DNA from: an uncultured Bacillota bacterium
GTDB taxonomy: Bacteria > Bacillota > Clostridia > Peptostreptococcales > Anaerovoracaceae
DNA: 5,389 nt
Assembly (NCBI GenBank): GCA_946631075.1
Contig: CAMOZS010000123.1
Location: 1-5,389, forward strand
Reading direction: 5' to 3'
Below the pieces are notes generated by a model, which was not told the DNA's origin, did no database searches, and saw nothing but the letters and a program-made list of their open reading frames with translations. Position numbers and translations under genes: made by a program. Positions 1 through 5,389 of the stretch are shown in pieces. Within the stretch, counting starts at the first letter, position 1; every line of letters starts with the position of its first letter.

Positions 1-54
1 ATCGCTATCACACGGACCTGAACCGTGCGCGTCTGCCAATTCCGCCATATCCGC
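1..54 (-). tRNA. tRNA-Leu (anticodon CAG), 5' part only
   Basis: Read on the minus strand from 54, this gives a tRNA 5' half: acceptor strand GCGGATA, TG at positions 8-9, a GCG/CGC D stem with the GG pair in its loop, then a perfect 5-bp anticodon stem CACGG/CCGTG around the 7-base loop TTCAGGT. The anticodon is CAG, which reads the Leu codon CUG. The bases after the anticodon stem (TGATAGCGAT) start a long variable arm, as expected for a class II Leu tRNA. The T arm, the 3' acceptor strand and the CCA end lie left of the window, so the gene is incomplete. CTG is a common Leu codon in the neighbouring genes, while TTA and CTA are largely avoided, so this tRNA fits the local codon use. It has its own promoter upstream (87-114). 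Confidence 0.93.
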
Positions 55-64
55 ACATTGGCTT

Positions 65-86
65 GTCGCTCACTTGCGACTTTTTT
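65..86 (+). terminator. Possible short intrinsic terminator, or tRNA leader hairpin
   Basis: GTCGC (65-69) and GCGAC (76-80) form a 5-bp stem with a 6-base loop, followed on the plus strand by six T (81-86). Read rightward, this is a minimal intrinsic terminator that would stop transcripts antisense to the tRNA before they reach the deacetylase promoter. Read leftward, the same stem lies at the predicted 5' end of the tRNA precursor, just inside the expected start near 80. The stem is short, so either role is uncertain. Confidence 0.35.
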
Positions 87-114
87 ATTATACATCATTT
101 CGGAATAAAATCAA
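87..114 (-). promoter_or_regulatory. Promoter of the tRNA-Leu gene
   Basis: On the minus strand, TTGATT (109-114) is followed after 16 bases by a perfect TATAAT (87-92). This is a good sigma-A type promoter aimed at the tRNA that starts at 54. Transcription would start near 80, giving a leader of about 26 bases before the mature tRNA 5' end, for RNase P to remove. The T-rich plus-strand tract at 121-148 reads as an A-rich tract just upstream of this -35 and could act as an UP element. Confidence 0.7.
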
Positions 115-120
115 GCCCTG

Positions 121-148
121 TTTTTATATTTTTTTCTTTCTTTTTTTC
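121..148. promoter_or_regulatory. T-rich tract between divergent promoters (possible UP element)
   Basis: This stretch is almost pure T on the plus strand (A-rich on the minus strand) with only a few interruptions. It lies upstream of the -35 of the leftward tRNA promoter and about 33 to 60 bases upstream of the rightward -10. A/T tracts in this position often bind the RNA polymerase alpha C-terminal domain. The role is inferred from position and composition only. Confidence 0.35.
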
Positions 149-157
149 GTTTCCGAC

Positions 158-173
158 ATACAACATATGGTAT
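158..173. promoter_or_regulatory. Imperfect palindrome, candidate operator
   Basis: ATACAACATATGGTAT is an inverted repeat centred between 165 and 166: the outer four bases on each side (ATAC/GTAT) pair perfectly and 12 of 16 positions are symmetric overall. It lies across the region where a -35 element would be, just before the extended -10 at 178-186, so a bound protein would block the promoter. The Rrf2-type regulator encoded by the second gene of this transcript is a natural candidate for binding, but no known box was matched. In AT-rich DNA such a repeat can also occur by chance. Confidence 0.25.
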
Positions 174-177
174 CCTG

Positions 178-186
178 TGATATAAT
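178..186 (+). promoter_or_regulatory. Extended -10 promoter of the deacetylase-Rrf2 operon
   Basis: TGATATAAT is a perfect extended -10 (TG, one base, TATAAT at 181-186). At 17-base spacing the -35 position (158-163) is a poor match to TTGACA, so the promoter probably relies on the extended -10 and perhaps on the T-rich tract upstream. Transcription would start near 193, giving a leader of about 30 bases that carries the ribosome site GAGGAG at 212-217. Confidence 0.65.
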
Positions 187-222
187 GGATTAAGTTAGTA
201 GAGTATATATTGAGGAGCAGGA

Positions 223-1842
223 ATGACAGACAGAAAAAAAGATTTTAACATAGATCCCGGCCAGGTGGCCAGACCGAAAATCGACCGTCAGACCGGACGG
301 ATCGAGTTCACCGACAGCTACGCTGAGTTTATGAGTTCCTTCCAGAAGGAAGGGGAAGATGTGCAGGATTATGTGACCGAGGAAGAGCGGAGGCAGGCTC
401 TGGAGGAACGCCGTCAGCAGAGGAAGGCCCGTCAGCGCCGCCGCAGGAGGATCATCGCGGCCGGAACGGTCATCGTGGCGGTGGCGGTCATCGCCATCTT
501 CGGCCTGGGCCAGTTCAACTCGGCCTATGATGACGAGGGCAGCTTCGAAAGCTTCGCCGATTCCCATTTCCACAAGATGCACGTCCTTCCCCAGACCAAG
601 GACCGGCTGGTGACCTATCAGTACGGAGACACCGTTTCCTTCGCCTACCGCTACGATCCCTCCGGCAACGAGGACCTGGCCGTCTTCCGGGACCAGCAGG
701 TCGAGGAACTGAAGAAGGATTTCGAGAAATCCGTCAAGAAGAAGATCAAGGAGCAGGGCGAAAAGAGGGGCGGCTTCTTCCATAAGGACACCAACTACGC
801 CATGCTCTTCGATTCCGCTGTTTATGAAACGGGCAACGGAGCTTTGTCCATGGCCATCTATGCGGTCGAATACAATGAAGTCGACCGTAAGATGGAGCCG
901 GTCCAGAGCTCGGTACAGACCTATCTGCTGAACAAGGACACAATGCTCCAGCTCAATCCCATGCAGCTGCTGACCCCGGATTACAAGGAGAAGGCGGCGG
1001 TCTTCTCCACGGATTATCTCAACAAGAACTATAAGGAAGAGGAGATCCGTCCCGACGCGGACATCTATCTCAAGGAAGACGACAGCAACTACAACCAGAT
1101 CGTTCTTTCCGACGGTGAAATGACCGTATTCTTCGACGAGGGAACCATCCTTGACGCCTCTCAGGGGGTCGCGGCCATCACGGTCCCCAAGGTCTATCTG
1201 GGCACATCCCTTCGCAGCAAGGTCATCACCAGATACATCGATCCGGACAAACCGATGGTCGCCATCACCTATGACGACGGCCCGGGCGGGGAAGCCGAGA
1301 CCAAGATCCTCAAGACCCTGAAGAAGTACGGGGCCGTAGCCACATTCTTCTATGTGGGCAACCGGGTGGACTACGATCAGAAGAACGTGAAGAGGGCATA
1401 CGAGCAGGGATGCGAGATCGCCAATCATTCCTGGGACCACGCCGACCTGACGGGTCTGTCCGCCAAGGGGGTCAAGTCCCAGATGAGGAAGACCAACAAG
1501 GCCATCAAGGAAGTCATCGGGGTGAAACCGGAGATCTACCGTCCTCCATACGGATCTTATAACGATGACGTCCTGGAGGCAGCGGACATGCCGGCCATCA
1601 TCTGGGATGTGGATACCGAGGACTGGCGGTCCAGAGACGCCAAGGCTGTCTTCAAGGTCATCAAGAAGACCAAGAAACTGGACGGCAAGATCATCCTGAT
1701 GCACTCGATCTATGATTCCACCGCCGCAGCGACCAAGAAGATCGTTCCCTATCTTCAGAAGAAAGGCTATCAGCTGGTCACCGTCAGCGAGCTGATCAAA
1801 TACAAGACCGGAGAAGCTCCAAAGGCTGGACACACCTATTAA
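223..1842 (+). CDS. Membrane-anchored polysaccharide deacetylase (PgdA-like, NodB domain)
   Basis: A 539-residue protein of carbohydrate esterase family 4, probably removing N-acetyl groups from peptidoglycan GlcNAc outside the membrane, which in known PgdA enzymes gives lysozyme resistance. Seen in order: a charged cytoplasmic tail (1-76, ending in an Arg run), one membrane segment (about 77-97) with the C-terminus outside, a middle region (about 115-330) resembling the RsiV/DUF3298-like part of streptococcal PgdA, and a NodB domain (about 343-525). All catalytic motifs are present: TYDDGP (349-354; D351 likely base, D352 metal), NHSWDH (401-406; H402 and H406 metal), RPPYGSY (440-446), the DTEDW stretch (464-468) and LMHS (492-495; H494 likely acid). 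The start at 223 has GAGGAG 5 bases ahead. The Rrf2 gene follows after 15 bases, so the two are likely co-transcribed. The fold and chemistry are certain; the peptidoglycan substrate is inferred from the architecture. Confidence 0.93.
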   Translation: MTDRKKDFNIDPGQVARPKIDRQTGRIEFTDSYAEFMSSFQKEGEDVQDYVTEEERRQALEERRQQRKARQRRRRRIIAAGTVIVAVAVIAIFGLGQFNSAYDDEGSFESFADSHFHKMHVLPQTKDRLVTYQYGDTVSFAYRYDPSGNEDLAVFRDQQVEELKKDFEKSVKKKIKEQGEKRGGFFHKDTNYAMLFDSAVYETGNGALSMAIYAVEYNEVDRKMEPVQSSVQTYLLNKDTMLQLNPMQLLTPDYKEKAAVFSTDYLNKNYKEEEIRPDADIYLKEDDSNYNQIVLSDGEMTVFFDEGTILDASQGVAAITVPKVYLGTSLRSKVITRYIDPDKPMVAITYDDGPGGEAETKILKTLKKYGAVATFFYVGNRVDYDQKNVKRAYEQGCEIANHSWDHADLTGLSAKGVKSQMRKTNKAIKEVIGVKPEIYRPPYGSYNDDVLEAADMPAIIWDVDTEDWRSRDAKAVFKVIKKTKKLDGKIILMHSIYDSTAAATKKIVPYLQKKGYQLVTVSELIKYKTGEAPKAGHTY

Positions 1843-1857
1843 CAGGAGATTAATACA

Positions 1858-2256
1858 ATGCTGATCACAAGAAGAAGTGACTACGCCCTGCGGATCTGCA
1901 GAGTTCTGAAGGATGGGAAGATCCATAACGTGACAGAGATCTGCCGGGCGGAGGATGTTCCCAAGGCCTTTGCCTATAAGATCCTCCGTGAGATGGAGCA
2001 GAAGTCCATCGTCCACTCGGAGCGGGGGAACCGGGGCGGCTACTGCCTTAACGTTTCCCTTGAAGATATAACACTGTTCGATATCGTCATGGAGCTGGAT
2101 GATGATGTATCCATGATCCACTGTGTGAAAGAGGGCTGCCCCCGGGATACCGCGGATGAACCCTGCCGGATGCATGAAGAGATCGTCCGGATCCAGTCCA
2201 TACTGATCACAGAGATGCAAAGAAAGACCATCGCCCAGATCCTGGGCAGCGAATAA
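1858..2256 (+). CDS. Rrf2-family transcriptional regulator
   Basis: A 132-residue protein of normal Rrf2 length. The N-terminus (LITRRSDYALRI) matches the family opening in which an S/R-x-YALR helix starts the winged helix-turn-helix. The HTH lies at about 24-50 (VTEI, then YKILREMEQKSIV), followed by the wing ERGNRGGYCL (55-64), the family's conserved RG-x-x-GGY. ITLFDIVMEL (71-80) is the usual dimerisation helix lead-in. Three cysteines follow, C89, C94 and C103, where IscR and NsrR carry their Fe-S ligands, so cluster binding or thiol/NO sensing is possible; C14, C29 and C63 are additional. The ribosome site AGGAG (1844-1848) is 9 bases before the ATG. It follows the deacetylase closely and probably regulates that operon or a related set, but its targets and signal cannot be read from the sequence. 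Not clearly IscR, NsrR or CymR. Confidence 0.92.
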   Translation: MLITRRSDYALRICRVLKDGKIHNVTEICRAEDVPKAFAYKILREMEQKSIVHSERGNRGGYCLNVSLEDITLFDIVMELDDDVSMIHCVKEGCPRDTADEPCRMHEEIVRIQSILITEMQRKTIAQILGSE

Positions 2257-2279
2257 AAAAAGATCCAGGCAGGCCTGGA
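2255..2279 (-). terminator. Intrinsic terminator of the pepF-nadK-rluA operon
   Basis: On the minus strand a 6-bp hairpin (TCCAGG/CCTGGA, 2264-2279, 4-base loop) is followed, after TC, by seven T (complement of A 2255-2261). It lies 22 bases beyond the pseudouridine synthase stop, as expected for the end of that operon. The T tract overlaps the last two bases of the convergent Rrf2 gene's TAA stop (2254-2256). On the plus strand the hairpin has no T tract after it, so it should act mainly leftward. Confidence 0.8.
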
Positions 2280-2294
2280 CCGGGCAGATCCGAA

Positions 2295-2311
2295 GCGGGC
2301 ATCAGTCCCGC
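2295..2311 (+). other. Small inverted repeat in the convergent gap
   Basis: GCGGG (2295-2299) and CCCGC (2307-2311) pair across a 7-base loop. The right arm overlaps the last codons of the minus-strand pseudouridine synthase, whose stop is at 2302-2304. No T tract follows on the plus strand, so it is not a standard intrinsic terminator. It may help stop or stabilise the 3' end of the Rrf2 transcript, or be incidental. Confidence 0.3.
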
Positions 2312-3267
2312 AGGATCCGGATCGCTTCATTCATATCATCGGGAAGGGGAGCTTCGATATGAAGCTCTTTTTTCGTGATCGGATGGATGAAGCGAAGGGA
2401 AGCCGCGTGGAGGGCCTGGCGGCCGATCAGCTGAGGGCAGGCGGTGCCGTAGAGCAGGTCGCCTGCGACAGGATGTCCGATATGGGACATGTGGACCCGG
2501 ATCTGATGGGTCCTGCCGGTCTCCAGGCGGAGGCGGACCAGACTGTAGCCGGCGGCTCCGGAAGCCGCTGAGCCCGCCGCGGCATCGGAAGCTGCGTCCG
2601 CTGCGGCCGGTCCGTCAAACCGCTCCAGGACCTGATAGTGGGTCACGGAAGGGGCCCCGTCCTCACAGACTCCCCGGCAGGGGCTGTCCGGGTACGGATG
2701 GCCGATGGGAAGGTCGATGGTGCCCGATTCCTCATCGATCACCCCGCAGACCAGGGCCAGGTATTCCTTGGAGATGTGGTCCGACTTCATCTGGGAGACG
2801 ATGTCGTTCTGGACATAGGCGTTCTTGGCCACGATAAGAAGGCCGGAGGTATCCATATCCAGCCGGTTGACGAAGCGGATCTTAAAGGGATTGCCATTTT
2901 CTCCGGCATGGGAATCCATGTAGACCATCAGGCCGTTGGCTATGGTGCCGTGGGTGTGGCCCTTGGTCGGATGGACCGTCACTCCGGGCTGCTTGTTGAT
3001 CAGCATAAGGTGGCTGTCCTCATAGACCGGATCGATTGGGATGTTTTCAGGCAGGAAGTGGCTTCTGTCCTCAGGCAGTCTGATCACCAGGACATCCCCA
3101 GCCTTTGCGCGGATGAAGCCGGGAACCGACTCCCCGTTCAGGAAGACCCGGTGCTCCCGCTTGATCCTGCCCCGCAGCCGGGAGGAGAAATCAAAGTGAA
3201 GGCGCATCAGGTCGCGGACCTGGGCGCCGTCTTCTTCTTTTGTTACGATATGTCTGAATTCTGTCAT
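2302..3267 (-). CDS. RluA-family (RluD-like) 23S rRNA pseudouridine synthase
   Basis: A 321-residue cytoplasmic enzyme that converts uridine to pseudouridine, most likely in large-subunit rRNA. The N-terminus (about 15-65) has the S4-like RNA-binding pattern (LRGRIKREHRVFLNGE, then AGDVLVIRLP). The catalytic domain follows: LMLINKQPGVTVHP (87-100), then NRLDMDTSG (134-142) with the catalytic Asp D137, and GRTHQIRVHMSHIGHPVAGD (251-270). The first motif residue is N rather than the frequent H (HRLD), a common variant. An Ala/Ser/Gly/Asp-rich insertion (about 219-240) sits before YSLVRL, where homologues usually have a short turn. The start at 3267 has AAGGGG 5 bases ahead; this ribosome site overlaps the nadK stop, so the genes are co-transcribed. 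In Bacillus the neighbour of NAD kinase is also an RluA-type enzyme (yjbO). The exact target uridine cannot be told. Confidence 0.93.
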   Translation of the reverse strand: MTEFRHIVTKEEDGAQVRDLMRLHFDFSSRLRGRIKREHRVFLNGESVPGFIRAKAGDVLVIRLPEDRSHFLPENIPIDPVYEDSHLMLINKQPGVTVHPTKGHTHGTIANGLMVYMDSHAGENGNPFKIRFVNRLDMDTSGLLIVAKNAYVQNDIVSQMKSDHISKEYLALVCGVIDEESGTIDLPIGHPYPDSPCRGVCEDGAPSVTHYQVLERFDGPAAADAASDAAAGSAASGAAGYSLVRLRLETGRTHQIRVHMSHIGHPVAGDLLYGTACPQLIGRQALHAASLRFIHPITKKELHIEAPLPDDMNEAIRILRD

Positions 3268-3272
3268 GAAAA

Positions 3273-3278
3273 CCCCTT
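3273..3278 (-). promoter_or_regulatory. Ribosome site of the pseudouridine synthase, overlapping the nadK stop
   Basis: On the minus strand AAGGGG lies 5 bases before the ATG at 3267. Its first two bases are the last two of the nadK TAA stop (3277-3279), so ribosomes finishing nadK end on the next gene's initiation site. This supports the chosen start and tight coupling. Confidence 0.75.
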
Positions 3279-4080
3279 AGAGGAACTTGTCCTTTACCTT
3301 GCTCCAGAAATCATAGCCCTTGAGACGGATCAGGTGGACCGAAGTGTTGGAGACCCGGACCTCGATGCTCTTGACGTTATTATAGGCTGTCTCGAAGCCG
3401 TCGTTGTTGAGATAGATCCGGTTTTCCCGGGATTCGGGGACCACGCCCAGAGACAGGTCCGCGGGCAGCAGGATGCTGGAGGTGAAGGACCGGTAAGCCG
3501 TCGTGTTCATGGGCGCGATGGGCGTGACCTGGAGCACGTTCAGCCGGGGATCGGCGATGGAGCCGCCCACCGAGTAGTTATAGGCCGTGCTTCCGGCGGA
3601 AGTGGCGAAAAGCAGACCGTCGCCGGAGAATTTCTCGATGTACTGGTCTCCGATGGAGATGGACAGGTGGACCGAGTAGGACTGGCGGCCCTTGATAGTC
3701 ACCTCGTTCAGCCCCAGATGGGGATGTTTATGGCCGTCCACCGTGGTCACGATGGCCCGGACTGTGTTCAGCTCCTGCAGATTGTATTCGCCGGATTCGT
3801 ACTGCTCGATGAACTGGTCAAGGTCCGATGGGAGGACGTCCTGGAAAAAGCCCAGGTGGCCGGTGTTCACGCCGACGATGGGGCAGTTGGGGAAGCCGCA
3901 GCGGTGGATGGCCCGCAGGAAGGCGCCGTCTCCGCCCACGCAGACGATCAGGTCGGTGTCATCGTCGAAACGGTCAGAGACCTGATAGCCCCGGGCCTCC
4001 AGCTTTTCCTTCATGCAAAGGCTGGTCTTGCGGGAGAGTTCTTCTTCGTTATGAAAAATAGTAATGATCTTGTTGCTCAT
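3277..4080 (-). CDS. nadK: NAD kinase
   Basis: A 267-residue ATP- (or polyphosphate-) dependent NAD kinase that makes NADP, in the cytoplasm. The length is typical of the short Bacillota enzymes. Family motifs are all visible: VGGDGAFLRA (48-57) with the GGDG phosphate-binding motif and catalytic D51, VGVNTGHLGF (69-78), LNEVTIK (124-130) with the NE pair that binds substrate, and FSGDGLLFATSAGSTAYNYS (151-170), whose GDG and AGSTAY are the nucleotide-binding signature. DPRLNVLQVTPIAPM (177-191) is the usual follow-up. The ATG at 4080 overlaps the upstream peptidase stop as ATGA (4077-4080), and a GAGGAA site lies 5 bases before it inside pepF, so translation is probably coupled. The identification is firm. 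Confidence 0.97.
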   Translation of the reverse strand: MSNKIITIFHNEEELSRKTSLCMKEKLEARGYQVSDRFDDDTDLIVCVGGDGAFLRAIHRCGFPNCPIVGVNTGHLGFFQDVLPSDLDQFIEQYESGEYNLQELNTVRAIVTTVDGHKHPHLGLNEVTIKGRQSYSVHLSISIGDQYIEKFSGDGLLFATSAGSTAYNYSVGGSIADPRLNVLQVTPIAPMNTTAYRSFTSSILLPADLSLGVVPESRENRIYLNNDGFETAYNNVKSIEVRVSNTSVHLIRLKGYDFWSKVKDKFL

Positions 4081-5389
4081 ATCAGTTCCTCAAATTCATC
4101 CAGGATCTCAGTAAAGGTCTTCATGGCGTCGCGGATGGGCTCCGGACGGCTCATATCGACTCCCGCGATCTTCAGCAGCTCGATGGGATGATCGGATTCT
4201 CCGGTCTTCAGGAAGTCGATGTAGGCTTTGGCTGCCGGCTGACCCTCGGTCAGGATCTTGTGGGAGATGGCTGTCGCCGCGGAATAGCCGGTAGCATACT
4301 TGTAGACATAAAATGCATTATAGAAATGGGGGATCCGGGCCCATTCATAGCGGATGGTATCATCTCTTTCGACGGCAGGACCGTAGTATTTGTCGTTCAG
4401 CGCCTGGTAGGTATCGCACATCCAGTCTGCCGTCAGCTGGCCGCCGGCCTCGATCTCCTTATGGGTCAGGTCTTCGAACTCGGCGAACTGGGTCTGGCGG
4501 AAGAGGGTGGTCCGGAACTCCTCCAGGTGCATGTTGAGCAGGTACTTCCTCATCTCCGGCTCTGTCTGGGTCTGGAGCAGATGATGCATGAGCAGGGACT
4601 CGTTGACCGTGGAAGCCACTTCCGCGGTGAAGATGGAATGGCTGCCGTAGATGTAGGGCTGGGTCTGCCGGGTGTATCTGGCGTGCATGGAGTGGCCCAT
4701 TTCGTGGATGATGGTGAAGACATCCTTCAGGGTTTCCGTGTAGTTGAGCAGGATGTAAGGATAGCTGTCATAGCAGCCGAAGCTGTAGGCTCCGCTGGTC
4801 TTGCCCTTGTTCTCATAGACGTCGATCCAGCGCTGGCTGATACCCTCGTTCATCTTGGCCAGGTAATCCTCGCCGAAGGGGGCAAGGGCTGCCCGCATGA
4901 TGTCCAGGCCTTCCTCGAAGGAGACCCGGCGGTCCGGGACCTTGATCAGGGGCACGTACATGTCGTACATATACATCTTATCCAGGCCCAGCAGCTTCTT
5001 GCGCAGCTGGGTATAGCGGTGGAGCTGGGGCAGGGATTCGTTCACCACGGCCACCAGGTTGTCATAGACTTCAGCCGGGATGTTGTCGCCGGAAAGGGCG
5101 GCGGCCCTGGCGGAATCGTATTTGCGGATCCGGGCGGTGACCACGTCGGTCTTGGTATTGTAGTTATAGGTGGCAGCGATGGTGTTGATCAGCTTCTTAT
5201 AGGAATCATACATGGATTCATAGGCAGCCTTGCGGACGTCCCGGTCGTGGCTCTCCATGAATTTGATGTAGCTTCCGTGGGTCAGGGCAGCCTCTTCGCC
5301 GTCCTCGCCCCGGATATCCGCGAAGGTCATATCCGCGTTGTTGAGCATGGTGAAGATGTCACCGGTGGCTCCGGTCACTTCGCCCATCT
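4077..5389 (-). CDS. pepF: Oligoendopeptidase F (M3 family), N-terminus beyond window
   Basis: A cytoplasmic zinc metallopeptidase that cleaves oligopeptides. About 436 C-terminal residues are visible; the family is about 600 residues long, so roughly 165 are missing and the gene continues past the right window edge. The Met codon at 5385-5387 is internal: the sequence from there (GEVTGATGDIFTMLNNADM) already matches the middle of PepF. Counting from that Met, the zinc site HEMGH is at 228-232 (H228 and H232 ligands, E229 catalytic) and the third ligand is E256 in TAEVAST. Other family stretches are LTHGSYIKFMES (35-46), ARIRKYDSA (85-93), GAYSFGCYDSYPYILLNY (199-216) and FYNAFYVYKYATGYSAA (355-371). 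The stop overlaps the nadK start as ATGA, so it is an upstream gene of the same operon. The operon promoter is outside the window. Confidence 0.96.
   Translation of the reverse strand, partial: MGEVTGATGDIFTMLNNADMTFADIRGEDGEEAALTHGSYIKFMESHDRDVRKAAYESMYDSYKKLINTIAATYNYNTKTDVVTARIRKYDSARAAALSGDNIPAEVYDNLVAVVNESLPQLHRYTQLRKKLLGLDKMYMYDMYVPLIKVPDRRVSFEEGLDIMRAALAPFGEDYLAKMNEGISQRWIDVYENKGKTSGAYSFGCYDSYPYILLNYTETLKDVFTIIHEMGHSMHARYTRQTQPYIYGSHSIFTAEVASTVNESLLMHHLLQTQTEPEMRKYLLNMHLEEFRTTLFRQTQFAEFEDLTHKEIEAGGQLTADWMCDTYQALNDKYYGPAVERDDTIRYEWARIPHFYNAFYVYKYATGYSAATAISHKILTEGQPAAKAYIDFLKTGESDHPIELLKIAGVDMSRPEPIRDAMKTFTEILDEFEELI
4086..4091 (-). promoter_or_regulatory. Ribosome site of nadK inside the pepF 3' end
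   Basis: On the minus strand GAGGAA lies 5 bases before the nadK ATG and is embedded in the codons for the last Glu residues of the peptidase. Together with the ATGA overlap it fixes the nadK start and points to translational coupling. Confidence 0.7.

Noticed and set aside
190..2220. A 676-codon open frame on the minus strand across both the deacetylase and the Rrf2 gene
   Set aside because: It is codon-aligned antisense to two recognisable genes. It stays open because those genes avoid the sense codons TTA, CTA and TCA, whose complements are stops. The translation has no recognisable family motif and looks like a mirror of the sense genes.
2040..2330. A 96-codon minus-strand frame over the Rrf2 3' end and convergent gap
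   Set aside because: It overlaps a clear gene and the operon terminator, and shows no motif. It is a shadow frame.
2857..2868. N in place of H in the pseudouridine synthase RLD motif as a sign of a dead enzyme
   Set aside because: NRLD occurs in many active-looking RluA-family members, and the catalytic Asp and the RTHQIRVH motif are intact.
3265..3280. Possible separate promoter between nadK and the pseudouridine synthase
   Set aside because: The gap is only 9 bases and holds a ribosome site overlapping the nadK stop, leaving no room for -35/-10 elements. Co-transcription explains it better.
2638..4191. A 517-codon open frame on the plus strand across the pseudouridine synthase and NAD kinase
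   Set aside because: The same effect: it is codon-aligned antisense to two well-identified genes, and its sequence is low in family-like pattern. The minus-strand reading has full catalytic motifs.
5385..5387. ATG near the right edge as a start for oligoendopeptidase F
   Set aside because: The residues from this Met already match the middle of PepF, about 165 residues into a family protein. The gene is cut by the window edge rather than truncated.

Overview
The window looks like a piece of chromosome from a Bacillota (Firmicutes) bacterium with fairly GC-rich genes and AT-rich intergenic DNA. The evidence is the strong GGAG-type ribosome sites, the PgdA-type cell-wall deacetylase, and the gene set PepF, NAD kinase and RluA-family pseudouridine synthase, which sits in one neighbourhood (yjbG to yjbO) in Bacillus relatives. 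Erysipelotrichia or a related gut lineage is a guess; the sequence alone does not settle it.

Layout. Positions 1-54 (minus) are the 5' part of a tRNA-Leu with anticodon CAG, cut by the window edge. Positions 55-222 are a divergent promoter region: one promoter reads left into the tRNA, and an extended -10 promoter reads right. A plus-strand pair follows: a membrane-anchored NodB-type polysaccharide (probably peptidoglycan) deacetylase (223-1842), then 15 bases later an Rrf2-family regulator (1858-2256). From the right comes a tightly packed minus-strand operon, in transcription order: oligoendopeptidase F (cut by the right window edge, stop at 4077), NAD kinase (3277-4080, overlapping the peptidase stop by ATGA) and an RluA-family pseudouridine synthase (2302-3267). 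The two units converge at 2257-2301, where an intrinsic terminator serves the minus-strand operon.

How they work together. The deacetylase and the Rrf2 regulator are probably co-transcribed, which would put cell-wall modification (typically lysozyme resistance) in the same transcript as a potential Fe-S or redox sensor. An imperfect palindrome in front of the -10 could be its operator, but this is inference. The minus-strand operon is housekeeping: peptide turnover, NADP supply and rRNA modification.

I found no mobile element, CRISPR array, toxin-antitoxin pair, phage gene or clearly new system. Coding density is high and every long reading frame is either a recognisable gene or an antisense shadow of one. 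The most notable points are the deacetylase-Rrf2 pairing, the three-cysteine pattern of the regulator, an Ala-rich insertion in the pseudouridine synthase, and the contracted pepF-nadK-rluA operon.
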